The notes under the pieces are model-generated. The model worked only from the letters and a program-made list of their open reading frames with translations. It ran no database searches and was not told the DNA's origin. Shown here piece after piece: positions 56,077 to 64,000 of a DNA stretch of 64,000 nucleotides. The first letter of the stretch is position 1, and each line of letters begins with the position of its first letter. Source of the stretch: Geminicoccaceae bacterium (GTDB taxonomy: Bacteria; Pseudomonadota; Alphaproteobacteria; Geminicoccales; Geminicoccaceae); assembly GCA_025999455.1 (NCBI GenBank), contig AP024683.1:2239501-2303500 (forward strand), read 5' to 3'. A program made the position numbers and the translations under genes.

Positions 56077-57153
56077 ATGGATCTCGGTGCGCTCAGAGCG
56101 GAGATCGAAGCGGCGATCGCCGCGGCCGACAGTCCGGAGGCCCTGGAGGCCGTCCGGGTCGGGGCCCTCGGCCGCAAGGGCCGCATCACCGAGCTCGTCA
56201 AGAGCCTCGGCGCGCTCCCGCCCGAGGAGCGGCCGCGGCTCGGCCAGGCCTACAACGAGCTCAAGCGCGAGATCGAGGCGGCGATCGCCGCCCGCCGCGG
56301 CGAGCTCGAACGGGCGGCCCTCGAAGCGCGGCTCGCCCGCGAGCGTACCGACGTCACGCTCCCCGCCCGCGAGCGGCCGCAGGGCCGGATCCACCCGGTC
56401 TCGCAAGTGACCGAGGAGATCGTCGCGATCTTCGCCGACATGGGGTTCACGGTCGCCGAGGGCCCGGACGTCGAGGACGACTGGCACAATTTCGAGGCCC
56501 TCAACATCCCGCCGGAGCACCCGGCGCGGCAGATGCAGGACACCTTCTACCTCGAATCGCGCGATGCCCAGGGCCAGCCGCTCGTCCTGCGCACCCACAC
56601 GAGCCCCGTGCAGATCCGCACCATGCGGGCCGGCAAGCCGCCCTTCCGGATCATCGCCCCGGGCCGGGTCTATCGGCGCGACTACGACATGACGCACACG
56701 CCCATGTTCCACCAGGTCGAGGGCCTGTTGATCGACCGGCGGACCCACATGGGCCACCTCAAGGGCTGCCTGACCGACTTCGTCCGCGCTTTCTTCGAGC
56801 GCGACGACATCCCCGTCCGCTTCCGCCCCTCTTACTTCCCCTTCACCGAGCCCTCCGCCGAGATGGACATCGGCTGCCGCCGCTCGAAGGACGAGCTCGT
56901 CGTCGGCGAGGGCTCGGATTGGCTCGAGATCCTGGGCTGCGGCATGGTCCACCCCAAGGTCCTCGAAGCGGTCGGGCTCGACCCCGAGGTCTGGCAGGGC
57001 TTCGCCTTCGGCATGGGGATCGACCGGGTGGCGATGCTGAAATACGGCATCCCCGATCTGCGCACCTTCTTCGAAGGTGATCTCCGCTGGCTTGAGCATT
57101 ACGGCTTCCTGCCGCTCGAGGTGCCGACGACCTACGGGGGGCTTTCGCGATGA
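56077..57153 (+). CDS. pheS: Phenylalanine--tRNA ligase, alpha subunit
   Basis: A 358-residue catalytic subunit. An N-terminal coiled coil ([35 protein letters not shown]) is followed by the class II core: [54 protein letters not shown], then [12 protein letters not shown] and [14 protein letters not shown]. The start is ATG 56077. It overlaps pheT by 4 bases. Confidence 0.97.
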   Translation: MDLGALRAEIEAAIAAADSPEALEAVRVGALGRKGRITELVKSLGALPPEERPRLGQAYNELKREIEAAIAARRGELERAALEARLARERTDVTLPARERPQGRIHPVSQVTEEIVAIFADMGFTVAEGPDVEDDWHNFEALNIPPEHPARQMQDTFYLESRDAQGQPLVLRTHTSPVQIRTMRAGKPPFRIIAPGRVYRRDYDMTHTPMFHQVEGLLIDRRTHMGHLKGCLTDFVRAFFERDDIPVRFRPSYFPFTEPSAEMDIGCRRSKDELVVGEGSDWLEILGCGMVHPKVLEAVGLDPEVWQGFAFGMGIDRVAMLKYGIPDLRTFFEGDLRWLEHYGFLPLEVPTTYGGLSR

Positions 57154-59549
57154 AGTTCACCCTGCCGTGGTTGAAGGAGCATCTCGAGACCACCGCCACG
57201 GTCGAGGAGATCGCCGCCAAGCTCACAGCCCTCGGCCTCGAAGTCGAGGAGGTGAGCGACCCGGGCCGGGCGCTCGCGGGCTTCACCGTGGCGCGGGTGA
57301 TCGAGGCCGAACCGCATCCGCACGCCGACCGGCTCAAGCTCTGCACGGTCGAGACCAAGGACGGTATCCGCCGGATCGTCTGCGGGGCGCCCAACGCCCG
57401 GGCCGGGCTCTGGGGGATCCTGGCGACCGAGGGGCTCGTGATCCCGGCCACGGGCGAGGTCTTGAAGCGCGCCGTGATCCGCGGCGTCGAGAGCCAGGGC
57501 ATGCTCTGTAGCGCCCGCGAGCTCGGCCTCGGCGACGACCACAGCGGGATCGTCGAGCTCGACCCCGAGGGCCTCGAGGTCGGCATGCCGGCGGTCCGCG
57601 CCCTCGGCCTCGAAGGCCCCGTCTTCACCTTGAAGCTCACCCCCGACCGGGCCGATTGCTACGGCGTGGCGGGGATCGCCCGCGATCTCGCCGCCGCCGG
57701 GCTCGGCCGGCTCCGCGCGCGCGACTTCCGCCCGGTGCCGAGCGTCGGCGCGCCCGGGCCCGCCATCCGGCTCGACTTCCCCGAAGGCCAGGAGAAGGCC
57801 TGCCCGCTCTTCGTCGGGCGGATCGTCCGCGGCGTGCGCAACGGCCCCTCCCCCGCTTGGCTGCGCCACCGGCTCGAGGCGATCGGCGTGCGGCCGATCT
57901 CGGCTTTGGTCGACATCACGAACTACGTGACCTTCGACCTCGGCCGCCCGCTCCACGTGTTCGACGCGGCGAAGCTTCGCGGCGATCTCGTGATCCGCTT
58001 CGCCCGGCCCGGCGAGCGGCTCTTGGCCCTGGACGGCCGGGAGTACGAGCTCGACCCTTCGATGACCGTGATCGCCGACGACACGGGGGCCGTGAGCCTC
58101 GGCGGGATCATGGGCGGCGAGAGCACGGGGGTGACCGAGACGACCCGCGACGTGCTCCTCGAAGTGGCGCTCTTCGACCCCTTGCGCACCGCCGCGACCG
58201 GTCGGCGGCTCGGCATCGAGAGCGACGCGCGGACCCGTTTCGAGCGCGGCCTCGATCCCGAGCTCGTGCTGCCGGCGACCGAATACGCCACCCGGCTCAT
58301 CGTCGAGCTCTGCGGCGGCGAGCCCGGCCCCGCCGTCGTGGCCGGTGCGGTGCCGCCGCGCCGACCGCCGCTCCTTTTCCGCACCGCGCAACTCCAACGC
58401 CTGGCCGGCATCACCCTGCCGCCCGACGAGATCCGCGCGATCCTCGAAGCGCTCGGCTTCGGGGTCGAGGGCGGGCCCGAGACCTGGCGGCTCGATATCC
58501 CGTCCTGGCGGCAGGACGTCACGAGCGAGGCCTGCATCGTCGAAGAGCTCGCCCGCCTGCACGGCTTCGACCGGATCCCGCCCGTGCCCGTCGAGCGCGG
58601 GGTGGCGGTCGCCCAGCCGTCGCTCACCGCCGAGCAGCGACGGCGGACGGCGGTCCGCCGGGCGGTCGCCGCCCAGGGCTTGGCCGAGGCCGTCACCTGG
58701 TCGTTCGTGCCGCCGGCGCACGCCGATCTCTTCGGTGGCGCGCCCGTGCGGATGGAGAACCCGCTGAGCTCGGAGCTCTCGGTCCTACGTCCGTCCCTCC
58801 TCCCCGGTCTCTTGGCCGTGGCCGCCCGCAATCTCGCCCGCAAGCGCGAGGAAGGTGCGGTCTTCGAGCTCGGCCCGCGGTTCGTCGGCGGTCGGCCGGG
58901 CGAGCAGGTCTGGGCGGTGGCGGGGCTGCGTTGGGGCCGCGCCGCCCCACGCCACTGGGCCGAGCGCGAGCGGCCGGTGGACGCGCTCGACGCCAAGGCC
59001 GACGCGCTCGCCGCCCTCGCCGTGGCGGGCGTGCGGGTCGAGGCGGTGAGCACGGCCGGCGACCCGCCGGCCTGGTACCATCCCGGCCGGGCCGGGCGGC
59101 TCGTGCTCGGCCCCGGCACGCTCGCCACCTTCGGCGAGCTGCACCCGAACGTGCTCCGCGCCCTCGACGTCGAGGCGCCGGTGGTCGCCTTCGAGCTCGA
59201 TCTCGACGGCTTGCCGAAGCCCAAGCCGCGCACCGGCAAGAACCGGCCGCCGCTCGAGGCACTCCCCTACCCGCCGGTCGACCGCGACTTCGCCTTCCTC
59301 GTGCCGCAGGACCTGCCGGCGCAGAAGCTCCTCGAAGCGGTGCGCGGGGCGGAGAAGCGGCTCGTGCGCGAGGTCCGGCTGTTCGACGTCTACACCGGCA
59401 AGGGCCTGCCCGAGGGCACGAAATCGCTCGCCGTGGCGGTCCGCCTGCAATCGCCGGAACGCACGCTCTCGGAGGCCGAGATCGAAGCCGTCGCGCGCAA
59501 GATCGTCGCCGCCGCCGAAAAGACCTGCGGGGCCAAGCTCCGCGGCTGA
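57150..59549 (+). CDS. pheT: Phenylalanine--tRNA ligase, beta subunit
   Basis: A 799-residue subunit. It has an N-terminal tRNA-binding EMAP-like domain ([27 protein letters not shown]), the B3/4 editing domain, the B5 domain around residues 400-470, the class II-like core and the C-terminal ferredoxin-fold anticodon-binding domain ([22 protein letters not shown] to [36 protein letters not shown]). It forms the (alpha-beta)2 enzyme with PheS. Confidence 0.97.
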   Translation: MKFTLPWLKEHLETTATVEEIAAKLTALGLEVEEVSDPGRALAGFTVARVIEAEPHPHADRLKLCTVETKDGIRRIVCGAPNARAGLWGILATEGLVIPATGEVLKRAVIRGVESQGMLCSARELGLGDDHSGIVELDPEGLEVGMPAVRALGLEGPVFTLKLTPDRADCYGVAGIARDLAAAGLGRLRARDFRPVPSVGAPGPAIRLDFPEGQEKACPLFVGRIVRGVRNGPSPAWLRHRLEAIGVRPISALVDITNYVTFDLGRPLHVFDAAKLRGDLVIRFARPGERLLALDGREYELDPSMTVIADDTGAVSLGGIMGGESTGVTETTRDVLLEVALFDPLRTAATGRRLGIESDARTRFERGLDPELVLPATEYATRLIVELCGGEPGPAVVAGAVPPRRPPLLFRTAQLQRLAGITLPPDEIRAILEALGFGVEGGPETWRLDIPSWRQDVTSEACIVEELARLHGFDRIPPVPVERGVAVAQPSLTAEQRRRTAVRRAVAAQGLAEAVTWSFVPPAHADLFGGAPVRMENPLSSELSVLRPSLLPGLLAVAARNLARKREEGAVFELGPRFVGGRPGEQVWAVAGLRWGRAAPRHWAERERPVDALDAKADALAALAVAGVRVEAVSTAGDPPAWYHPGRAGRLVLGPGTLATFGELHPNVLRALDVEAPVVAFELDLDGLPKPKPRTGKNRPPLEALPYPPVDRDFAFLVPQDLPAQKLLEAVRGAEKRLVREVRLFDVYTGKGLPEGTKSLAVAVRLQSPERTLSEAEIEAVARKIVAAAEKTCGAKLRG

Positions 59550-59687
59550 CCGGTTCGCGAAACGTCGGTCGGGGCCATCGGCAAGGGGTGCGGCCGGGCC
59601 CCAGCCATCCCCTGCAGTCGGTCGTTCCCGGCTTCACAGCCGACCGGGCCTCCCCTTCAATGCGCCCGGCGCGCGAAGGGGGTGGCG

Positions 59688-60485
59688 ATGCGGTCGGCGA
59701 ACCGCTCGGACGGACGTGACGGGCTTCCGGCGTTCTTCTGGGCGGCGGCACCGTTCGTCGTCCTGATCCTCCTCTGGCAGCTCGTCGTCGAGCTCTTCGA
59801 CGTTTCGCCCCTCGTCTTTCCGAGCGTCCCGGCCGTCCTGCGCGCCGGACTCGACGGGCTCGCCGACGGCAGTCTCGCCGCCCATGTCGGGGCGAGCCTC
59901 TTGCGCGTCGCGACCGGCACCGCACTCGCCGTGCTCGTGGCCGTGCCGCTCGGCATGGCGATGGGAACGCAGCGCGGCATCGCCGCCTTCTTCACCCCGC
60001 TCCTGCGCTTTTTTTCGGTGTTGGCCGGGATCGCGTGGATCCCGATCGCGACGCTCTGGTTCGGCTACGGCTTCGGTGCGATCGTCTTCGTCATCTTCAA
60101 CGCCGTCTTCTTCGTCGTGACCTACAACACGGTCCTGGGCGTCTCGACGATCCCGATCGAGCTGCGCCGGGCCGCGGCCTCGCTCGGTGCCGCCCGGCTC
60201 GCGATCGTCCGCGAAGTCCTGTTGCCGGGAGCACTCCCCAACATCGTGACCGGGATCCGGACCGGTCTCGGCTTCGCCTGGCGCGGCCTCATCGCGGCCG
60301 AGATGATCGCGACCTCGACCGGCCTCGGCTACATGCTCTTCCTCGCCCGCGACTTCTACCGCACCGAAGTCATCGTGCTCGGCATGATCCTCGTGGGCGC
60401 CATCTGGCTCGCGCTCGACCGCCTCCTCCTCGCCCCGCTCGAACGCCGCACGATCGAGCGATGGGGCCTGGTCCGCCCGACGTGA
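59688..60485 (+). CDS. ABC transporter permease, first (SsuC/NrtB type)
   Basis: A 265-residue permease with about six membrane helices and the family loop RRAAASLGAARLAIVREVLLPGALPNIVTGIRTGLGFAWRGLIAAEMIATSTGLGYMLF, the EAA contact to the ATPase. WFGYGFGAIVFVIFNAVFFVVTYNTVLGV is typical of nitrate/sulfonate/taurine importers. ATG 59688 or GTG 59682 could be used; GAAGGGGG lies directly upstream. It is first in a five-gene coupled operon. Confidence 0.9.
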   Translation: MRSANRSDGRDGLPAFFWAAAPFVVLILLWQLVVELFDVSPLVFPSVPAVLRAGLDGLADGSLAAHVGASLLRVATGTALAVLVAVPLGMAMGTQRGIAAFFTPLLRFFSVLAGIAWIPIATLWFGYGFGAIVFVIFNAVFFVVTYNTVLGVSTIPIELRRAAASLGAARLAIVREVLLPGALPNIVTGIRTGLGFAWRGLIAAEMIATSTGLGYMLFLARDFYRTEVIVLGMILVGAIWLALDRLLLAPLERRTIERWGLVRPT

Positions 60486-61288
60486 CCGCCCTTGAGCGCC
60501 TCCTCGGGCTTTGGCTCCGGGCCGCCGAACGCTGGCGGATCCTCGCCACGCTCGGTCCGTTCGTGCCGCTCCTCCTGCTCTGGTGGGCCGTGGCGGCGAT
60601 CGAACTCTTCCCGCCCGCCTTCTTCCCGGGCCCGCTCGAGGTCGCCCGCCGGGCCCTGGAGCTCGCCTGGAAGGGGATCCTCGGCGCCTATCTCGAGGAC
60701 AGCCTCATCCGGCTCCTCGTCGGTGCCGCCGCCGGCATCGCCGTGGGCCTGCCCCTCGGCCTGCTTTTGGGTCTGAGCGATCGAGCCCACCGTGTCCTCT
60801 GGCCGCTCGTCCTCTTCTTCCAGGCGATCGGCGACATCGCCTGGCTGCCGATCCTGATCGTCTGGTTCGGCTTCGGCCTCGGGACGATGACCTTCGTCAT
60901 CGTCTACACCGTGATGTTCCCGGTGCTCATGAACACGGCGCTCGGTGTCCGCTCGATCCCGGAGGTCCTACCGCGCGCCGCGGCGAGCCTCGGCGCCTCG
61001 CGTGCCCGCATCCTCTCGGAGGTCGTCTTGCCCGGGGCGCTCCCCAACATCATCACGGGACTGCGCAACGGTCTCGGTTTCGGCTGGCGGGCGCTCGTCG
61101 CGGCCGAGATCATCGTCGGCACGAGCGGCATCGGCTTCATGATGTTCGACGCCCGCCGGGCCGGCTCGGTGACCGAGGTCGTGGTCGGGCTCGCGGTGCT
61201 CGGCATCGTCTGGTCGATCGTCGATTCCTGGATCCTGGCACCGCTCGAGAAGGCGACCGGCGAGCGCTGGGGGCTCGTCGCCCGATGA
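60482..61288 (+). CDS. ABC transporter permease, second (SsuC/NrtB type)
   Basis: A 268-residue permease, homologous to but clearly distinct from the preceding one (loop RAAASLGASRARILSEVVLPGALPNIITGLRNGLGFGWRALVAAEIIVGTSGIGFMMF). The GTG start overlaps the first permease by 4 bases. Two unequal permeases suggest a heterodimeric channel, whereas SsuC-type importers usually use two copies of one permease. Confidence 0.9.
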   Translation: MTALERLLGLWLRAAERWRILATLGPFVPLLLLWWAVAAIELFPPAFFPGPLEVARRALELAWKGILGAYLEDSLIRLLVGAAAGIAVGLPLGLLLGLSDRAHRVLWPLVLFFQAIGDIAWLPILIVWFGFGLGTMTFVIVYTVMFPVLMNTALGVRSIPEVLPRAAASLGASRARILSEVVLPGALPNIITGLRNGLGFGWRALVAAEIIVGTSGIGFMMFDARRAGSVTEVVVGLAVLGIVWSIVDSWILAPLEKATGERWGLVAR

Positions 61289-62043
61289 AGGAGCTCGTCG
61301 TCGAGAACCTCTCGAAGGTCTATTTCGATCCGCGCCTCGGCGAGCGGGTCACCGCCCTCGACGGCGTGAGCTTGAGGATCACGCCCGGCGAGTTCGTGGC
61401 GGTGGCCGGCCCTTCGGGCTGCGGCAAGACCACGCTCTTGAACCTGATCGCCGGATTTCTCGAACCGACGAGCGGCCGCATCCTGCTCGACGGCCGGGAG
61501 ATCGACGGCCCCGGCCCGGATCGCGGGGTCGTCTTCCAATCCTACGCGCTCTTTCCCTGGAAGACGGTGCTCGAGAACGTCGCCTTCGGCCCCCGGATGC
61601 GCGGCCTGCCGCGCGCCGAATGCGAGGCGCGCGCCCGCCGTTGGCTCGAGCTCGTGGGGCTCGGCCACGTCGCCAACCGCTATCCGCGCGAGCTCTCGGG
61701 CGGCATGCAGCAGCGGGTCGGCGTCGTCCGGGCGCTCGCCAACGAGCCCGAGATCCTGCTCATGGACGAGCCCTTCGCCGCGGTCGATGCGCAGACTCGG
61801 ATGACACTTCAAGAAGAGCTCGCGCGGATCTTCGAGGAGCGCCGGCCGACGATCTTCTTCATCACCCACGACGTGAACGAGGCGGTCTTCCTCGCCGATC
61901 GTGTGCTGGTGCTCTCGAAGGGCCGCTTGCGCGAGGAGATCCCCGTGCCGATCCCCCGGCCGCGGCGCTGGGCGGCCCTGGTCGAGAACGACAGCTTCAA
62001 GGCCCTCGTGGGTCGGGTGCTCCAGGCGGTGCGAACGGCATGA
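61285..62043 (+). CDS. ABC transporter ATP-binding protein (SsuB/NrtD type)
   Basis: A 252-residue ATPase. Walker A GPSGCGKTT (residues 42-50), Q-loop VFQSYALFPWKT, signature LSGGMQQRVGVVRALANEP, Walker B ILLMDEPFAAVDA and ITHDVNEAVFLADRV. It overlaps both neighbours by 4 bases (ATGA). One ATPase gene serves both permeases. Confidence 0.94.
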   Translation: MKELVVENLSKVYFDPRLGERVTALDGVSLRITPGEFVAVAGPSGCGKTTLLNLIAGFLEPTSGRILLDGREIDGPGPDRGVVFQSYALFPWKTVLENVAFGPRMRGLPRAECEARARRWLELVGLGHVANRYPRELSGGMQQRVGVVRALANEPEILLMDEPFAAVDAQTRMTLQEELARIFEERRPTIFFITHDVNEAVFLADRVLVLSKGRLREEIPVPIPRPRRWAALVENDSFKALVGRVLQAVRTA

Positions 62044-62375
62044 GCCCGTGGCGCGAGATCGCCGGCTCCAAGCAGGCGCGTGCGCTCGTCGCGATCGGGG
62101 CGGTCTGGGCGCTCTTCGAGCTCGGCTCCACGCTCCTCGCACCCACGAAGATCGACCCGCAGGTGCCGCGCGATCGGCGGCGGGTCGACGTCGTCGCGGT
62201 GCTCCGCTTTCCGCCCGAACGTTTCCACATCGAGCATTTCCAGAAGCTCGGGCGGGTTTCCGGAACGGACGGTCCGCGGGTCGAGGTCCGCGGCGTTCGG
62301 CCGGACGATCTTCCGAAGCTCGCCCGGCCCTTCTGGGTCGTGCGGGTCGAACCCTCGTCGAGCCAGGGAGGCTGA
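62040..62375 (+). CDS. Unknown small membrane protein in the ABC operon
   Basis: A 111-residue protein: one hydrophobic helix at about residues 14-34 (ARALVAIGAVWALFELGSTLLA), then a soluble part with VDVVAVLRFPPERFHIEHFQKLGRVSG and LARPFWVVRVEPSSSQGG. I do not recognise it. The ATG overlaps the ATPase stop, and it sits immediately before the binding protein gene, so a role as accessory or lost-and-gained component of the importer is likely but unproven. The frame is supported by gene packing rather than by homology. Confidence 0.6.
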   Translation: MSPWREIAGSKQARALVAIGAVWALFELGSTLLAPTKIDPQVPRDRRRVDVVAVLRFPPERFHIEHFQKLGRVSGTDGPRVEVRGVRPDDLPKLARPFWVVRVEPSSSQGG

Positions 62376-62376
62376 G

Positions 62377-63435
62377 ATGGACCGCAGAAGCTTGTTGGTG
62401 TCGGCCGCGGCGACGGCCTTGGCGCGACCGGCGCTGGCGCGCGATCCGGTGAAGATCCGCGCCGGCATGGTGACCGGCATCGACCAAGTGGGGCTGCCGA
62501 TCGCCCTCGAGCGCGGCTTCTTCGAGGAGGAAGACCTCGAGGTGACGATCGCCCGGCCCTATGCGACGGGCGTCGACGCGCTCAACGCGCTCCAGGCGGG
62601 TGAGGTCGACACGGTGCAGGTGGGCGTGCCCATGATCGGCGCCGTCGTGCGCGGCATGGACCTCGTCGCCCTGGGCAACTATTCGGGCAGCGCCACTCGG
62701 ATGGGGTCGGATGCGACGATGGCGGTGGTCGCCCGTGCCGGCTCCGGGATCGACCCCGCGGACTTGAAGTCGCTACGGGGCAAGAAGATCGCCGCCTCGT
62801 TCGGCACGATCAACCATCTCTACATTCTGGCCTTGCTGGAGAAGGCGGGCCTGACCCCCGCCGACGTCACGCTCGTCAACACGCCGCCGCCGGACATGAC
62901 GGTCGCTCTCCTGACGGGCGGCGTCGATGCGATGTCGGCCTGGGATCCCTGGCCGATCGTCGCCTTGCGCGACGTGCCGGGAGCGGTGCTCGTACAGCGC
63001 GGCGGTGACGTCATCGCCTACATCGGCTTCAACGTGACGACCCGCCGCTACGCCGAGGCGAACCGGCCGACGCTCGTCAAATTCCTGGCCGCGCTCGCCA
63101 AGGCCGACCAGTGGATGCGTAAGAACCCGGACGGGGCGGCCGAGGTCGCGACCCGCTGGATCCCGGGCCTGGCCCTACCGGTCGCCCGCGAAGCCATGAA
63201 GTACAACATCGAGCAGAACGACCGTCGGCTCTCGGCCGCCAACTACGCTGCCCTGCACAAGGCCGTGACGACGCTCAACCGGCTCGGCTTCTTGCCGGCG
63301 ACCTTCGACGTCAACCGGCACATCGATCCGCGGCCGATCCTCGAGGTCATGGCGAGCCGCCCCGAGCTCTTCGCCGATCTGCCGCCGATCCCGGAGAATC
63401 TGCGGATCCGCGAAGGCTGGCGCTTCACGCCCTGA
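62377..63435 (+). CDS. ABC transporter substrate-binding protein (NMT1/SsuA type)
   Basis: A 352-residue binding protein with a signal-like N-terminus (MDRRSLLVSAAATALARPALA, cleavage likely before RDPVK). The fold markers are IALERGFFEEEDLEVTIARPYATGVDALNALQAGEVDTVQVG and LRGKKIAASFGTINHLYILALLEKAGLTPADVTLVN, followed by MSAWDPWP. The substrate may be a nitrate, sulfonate or related small anion, but the ligand cannot be read from sequence. It is unusual in lying last in the operon. Confidence 0.88.
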   Translation: MDRRSLLVSAAATALARPALARDPVKIRAGMVTGIDQVGLPIALERGFFEEEDLEVTIARPYATGVDALNALQAGEVDTVQVGVPMIGAVVRGMDLVALGNYSGSATRMGSDATMAVVARAGSGIDPADLKSLRGKKIAASFGTINHLYILALLEKAGLTPADVTLVNTPPPDMTVALLTGGVDAMSAWDPWPIVALRDVPGAVLVQRGGDVIAYIGFNVTTRRYAEANRPTLVKFLAALAKADQWMRKNPDGAAEVATRWIPGLALPVAREAMKYNIEQNDRRLSAANYAALHKAVTTLNRLGFLPATFDVNRHIDPRPILEVMASRPELFADLPPIPENLRIREGWRFTP

Positions 63436-63466
63436 GCGGTCGATCCGCCGCCCGCCGCGTCGCGGT

Positions 63467-64000
63467 TCACTCGGCCGCGGCGCGGAGCGGTTCGCCGGGC
63501 GCGAGGAGGACGCGCTTGGCGGCCTCGAGCCCGCTTCCGGCAAGGCGCACGCCCGCGAGCTCGAGCCCGGCCTCGACCGCGGCGAGCGTGCCCAGGAGCC
63601 AGGGCTCGTTGAGATCGCCCAGATGGCCGATCCGGAAGGCGCGGCGGGCGAGCTTGCCGAGCCCGGCGCCGAGCGACACGTCGAAGCGCTCGAGGATCGT
63701 CGCACGGATCCGATCGGCGTCGAAGCCCTCGGGCACGAAGAGACCCGTGAGCGAGCTCGAATAGGAGGCGGGATCGCGGGCGACGAGCTCGAGCCCCCAG
63801 GCGCGGGCCGCGGCCCGGGTCGCGGCGGCGAACCGGTCGTGACGGGCGAAGACGCGCTCGAGCCCCTCCTCCTCGAGCATCGCGATCGCCTCGGCGAGGC
63901 CGTAGAGGAGGTTGGTGGCCGGGGTGTAGGGGAAGAAGCCGCGGGCGTTGGCCTCGAGCATCGCCGACCAATCCCAATAGCTCCGCGGCAGCCGGGCCCG
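63467..64000 (-). CDS. Class V aminotransferase, C-terminal part (runs off window)
   Basis: The C-terminal 177 residues of an alanine/serine-glyoxylate type aminotransferase. Visible features: GFFPYTPATNLLYGLAEAIAMLEEEGLERVFARH and the carboxylate-binding arginine in FRIGHLGDLNEPWLLGTLAAVEAGL. The PLP lysine lies beyond 64000. Possible activities are serine-glyoxylate or ureidoglycine-glyoxylate transamination. It faces the ABC operon tail to tail, 31 bases apart. Confidence 0.88.
   Translation of the reverse strand, partial: RARLPRSYWDWSAMLEANARGFFPYTPATNLLYGLAEAIAMLEEEGLERVFARHDRFAAATRAAARAWGLELVARDPASYSSSLTGLFVPEGFDADRIRATILERFDVSLGAGLGKLARRAFRIGHLGDLNEPWLLGTLAAVEAGLELAGVRLAGSGLEAAKRVLLAPGEPLRAAAE

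Overview
This is a very GC-rich stretch of bacterial chromosome with short intergenic gaps, many 4-base stop/start overlaps and frequent GTG or TTG starts. Gene order and gene types point to an alphaproteobacterium, most likely a Rhodospirillales or Geminicoccales-like lineage: recG diverging from sdhE-mfd, the aapJQMP general amino-acid ABC transporter, a glyQ-glyS-ppdK block, a two-subunit 2-oxoacid:ferredoxin oxidoreductase, and DUF29. No rRNA, IS element, integrase, prophage or CRISPR array was found. The assignment rests on sequence reading only.

Layout. 0-9.4 kb: recG (cut by the window edge) diverges from sdhE-mfd, followed by a histone-deacetylase-like amidohydrolase and the isoprenoid set xseB-ispA-dxs-tlyA. 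9.35-11 kb (minus): a DUF29 gene and a MetC-type PLP lyase. 11.2-15.4 kb: aapJQMP. 15.6-16.6 kb: ygfZ, then a candidate small RNA and terminator. 16.7-25.4 kb (minus): one long gene string, trmN6-like, S49 peptidase, a small membrane zinc-ribbon protein, glyQ, glyS, ppdK, meaB. 25.4-27 kb: polyprenyl diphosphate synthase, tRNA-Pro(CGG) and a rhodanese. 27-30 kb (minus): korAB. 30-36 kb (minus): a small lipoprotein, a TRAP transporter, an aldehyde dehydrogenase and a SLAC1/TehA-type channel. 36-40.3 kb: a second aldehyde dehydrogenase and secA, which carries a one-base frame disruption as sequenced. 40.4-43 kb: a two-subunit N,N-dimethylformamidase. 43-46.5 kb: a loose accessory patch (glycosyltransferase-like protein, SDR, methyltransferase) with long non-coding gaps. 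46.6-49.9 kb: uvrD-like helicase and prmA. 49.9-50.9 kb: about 1 kb without a gene. 50.9-52.2 kb: two unknown genes, one with an S24-like domain lacking its catalytic serine. 52.3-55.3 kb: a tripartite tricarboxylate transporter (tctCBA). 55.4-59.5 kb: rpmI-rplT-pheS-pheT. 59.7-63.4 kb: an SsuABC/nitrate-type ABC transporter with two different permeases and an extra small membrane protein. 63.5-64 kb: the 3' part of a class V aminotransferase.

How it fits together. Much of the window is housekeeping: translation (glyQS, pheST, L20, L35, tRNA-Pro, prmA), secretion (secA), repair (recG, mfd, uvrD, xseB) and isoprenoid/quinone precursors (dxs, ispA, polyprenyl synthase). It is interleaved with an unusually rich set of four importers of different classes (Aap ABC, TRAP, TTT, SsuABC-like) for small organic solutes. 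PPDK and KorAB suggest flexible carbon flow around pyruvate, PEP and 2-oxoglutarate. The dimethylformamidase would release formate and dimethylamine.

I did not find a clear new defence or mobile system. The points most worth a second look are the secA frame break, a candidate small RNA with a CCTCC motif after ygfZ, a 26-bp inverted repeat with the same geometry upstream of both aapJ and dctP, the S24-like two-gene cassette, and the twin-permease ABC operon with its unknown membrane component.
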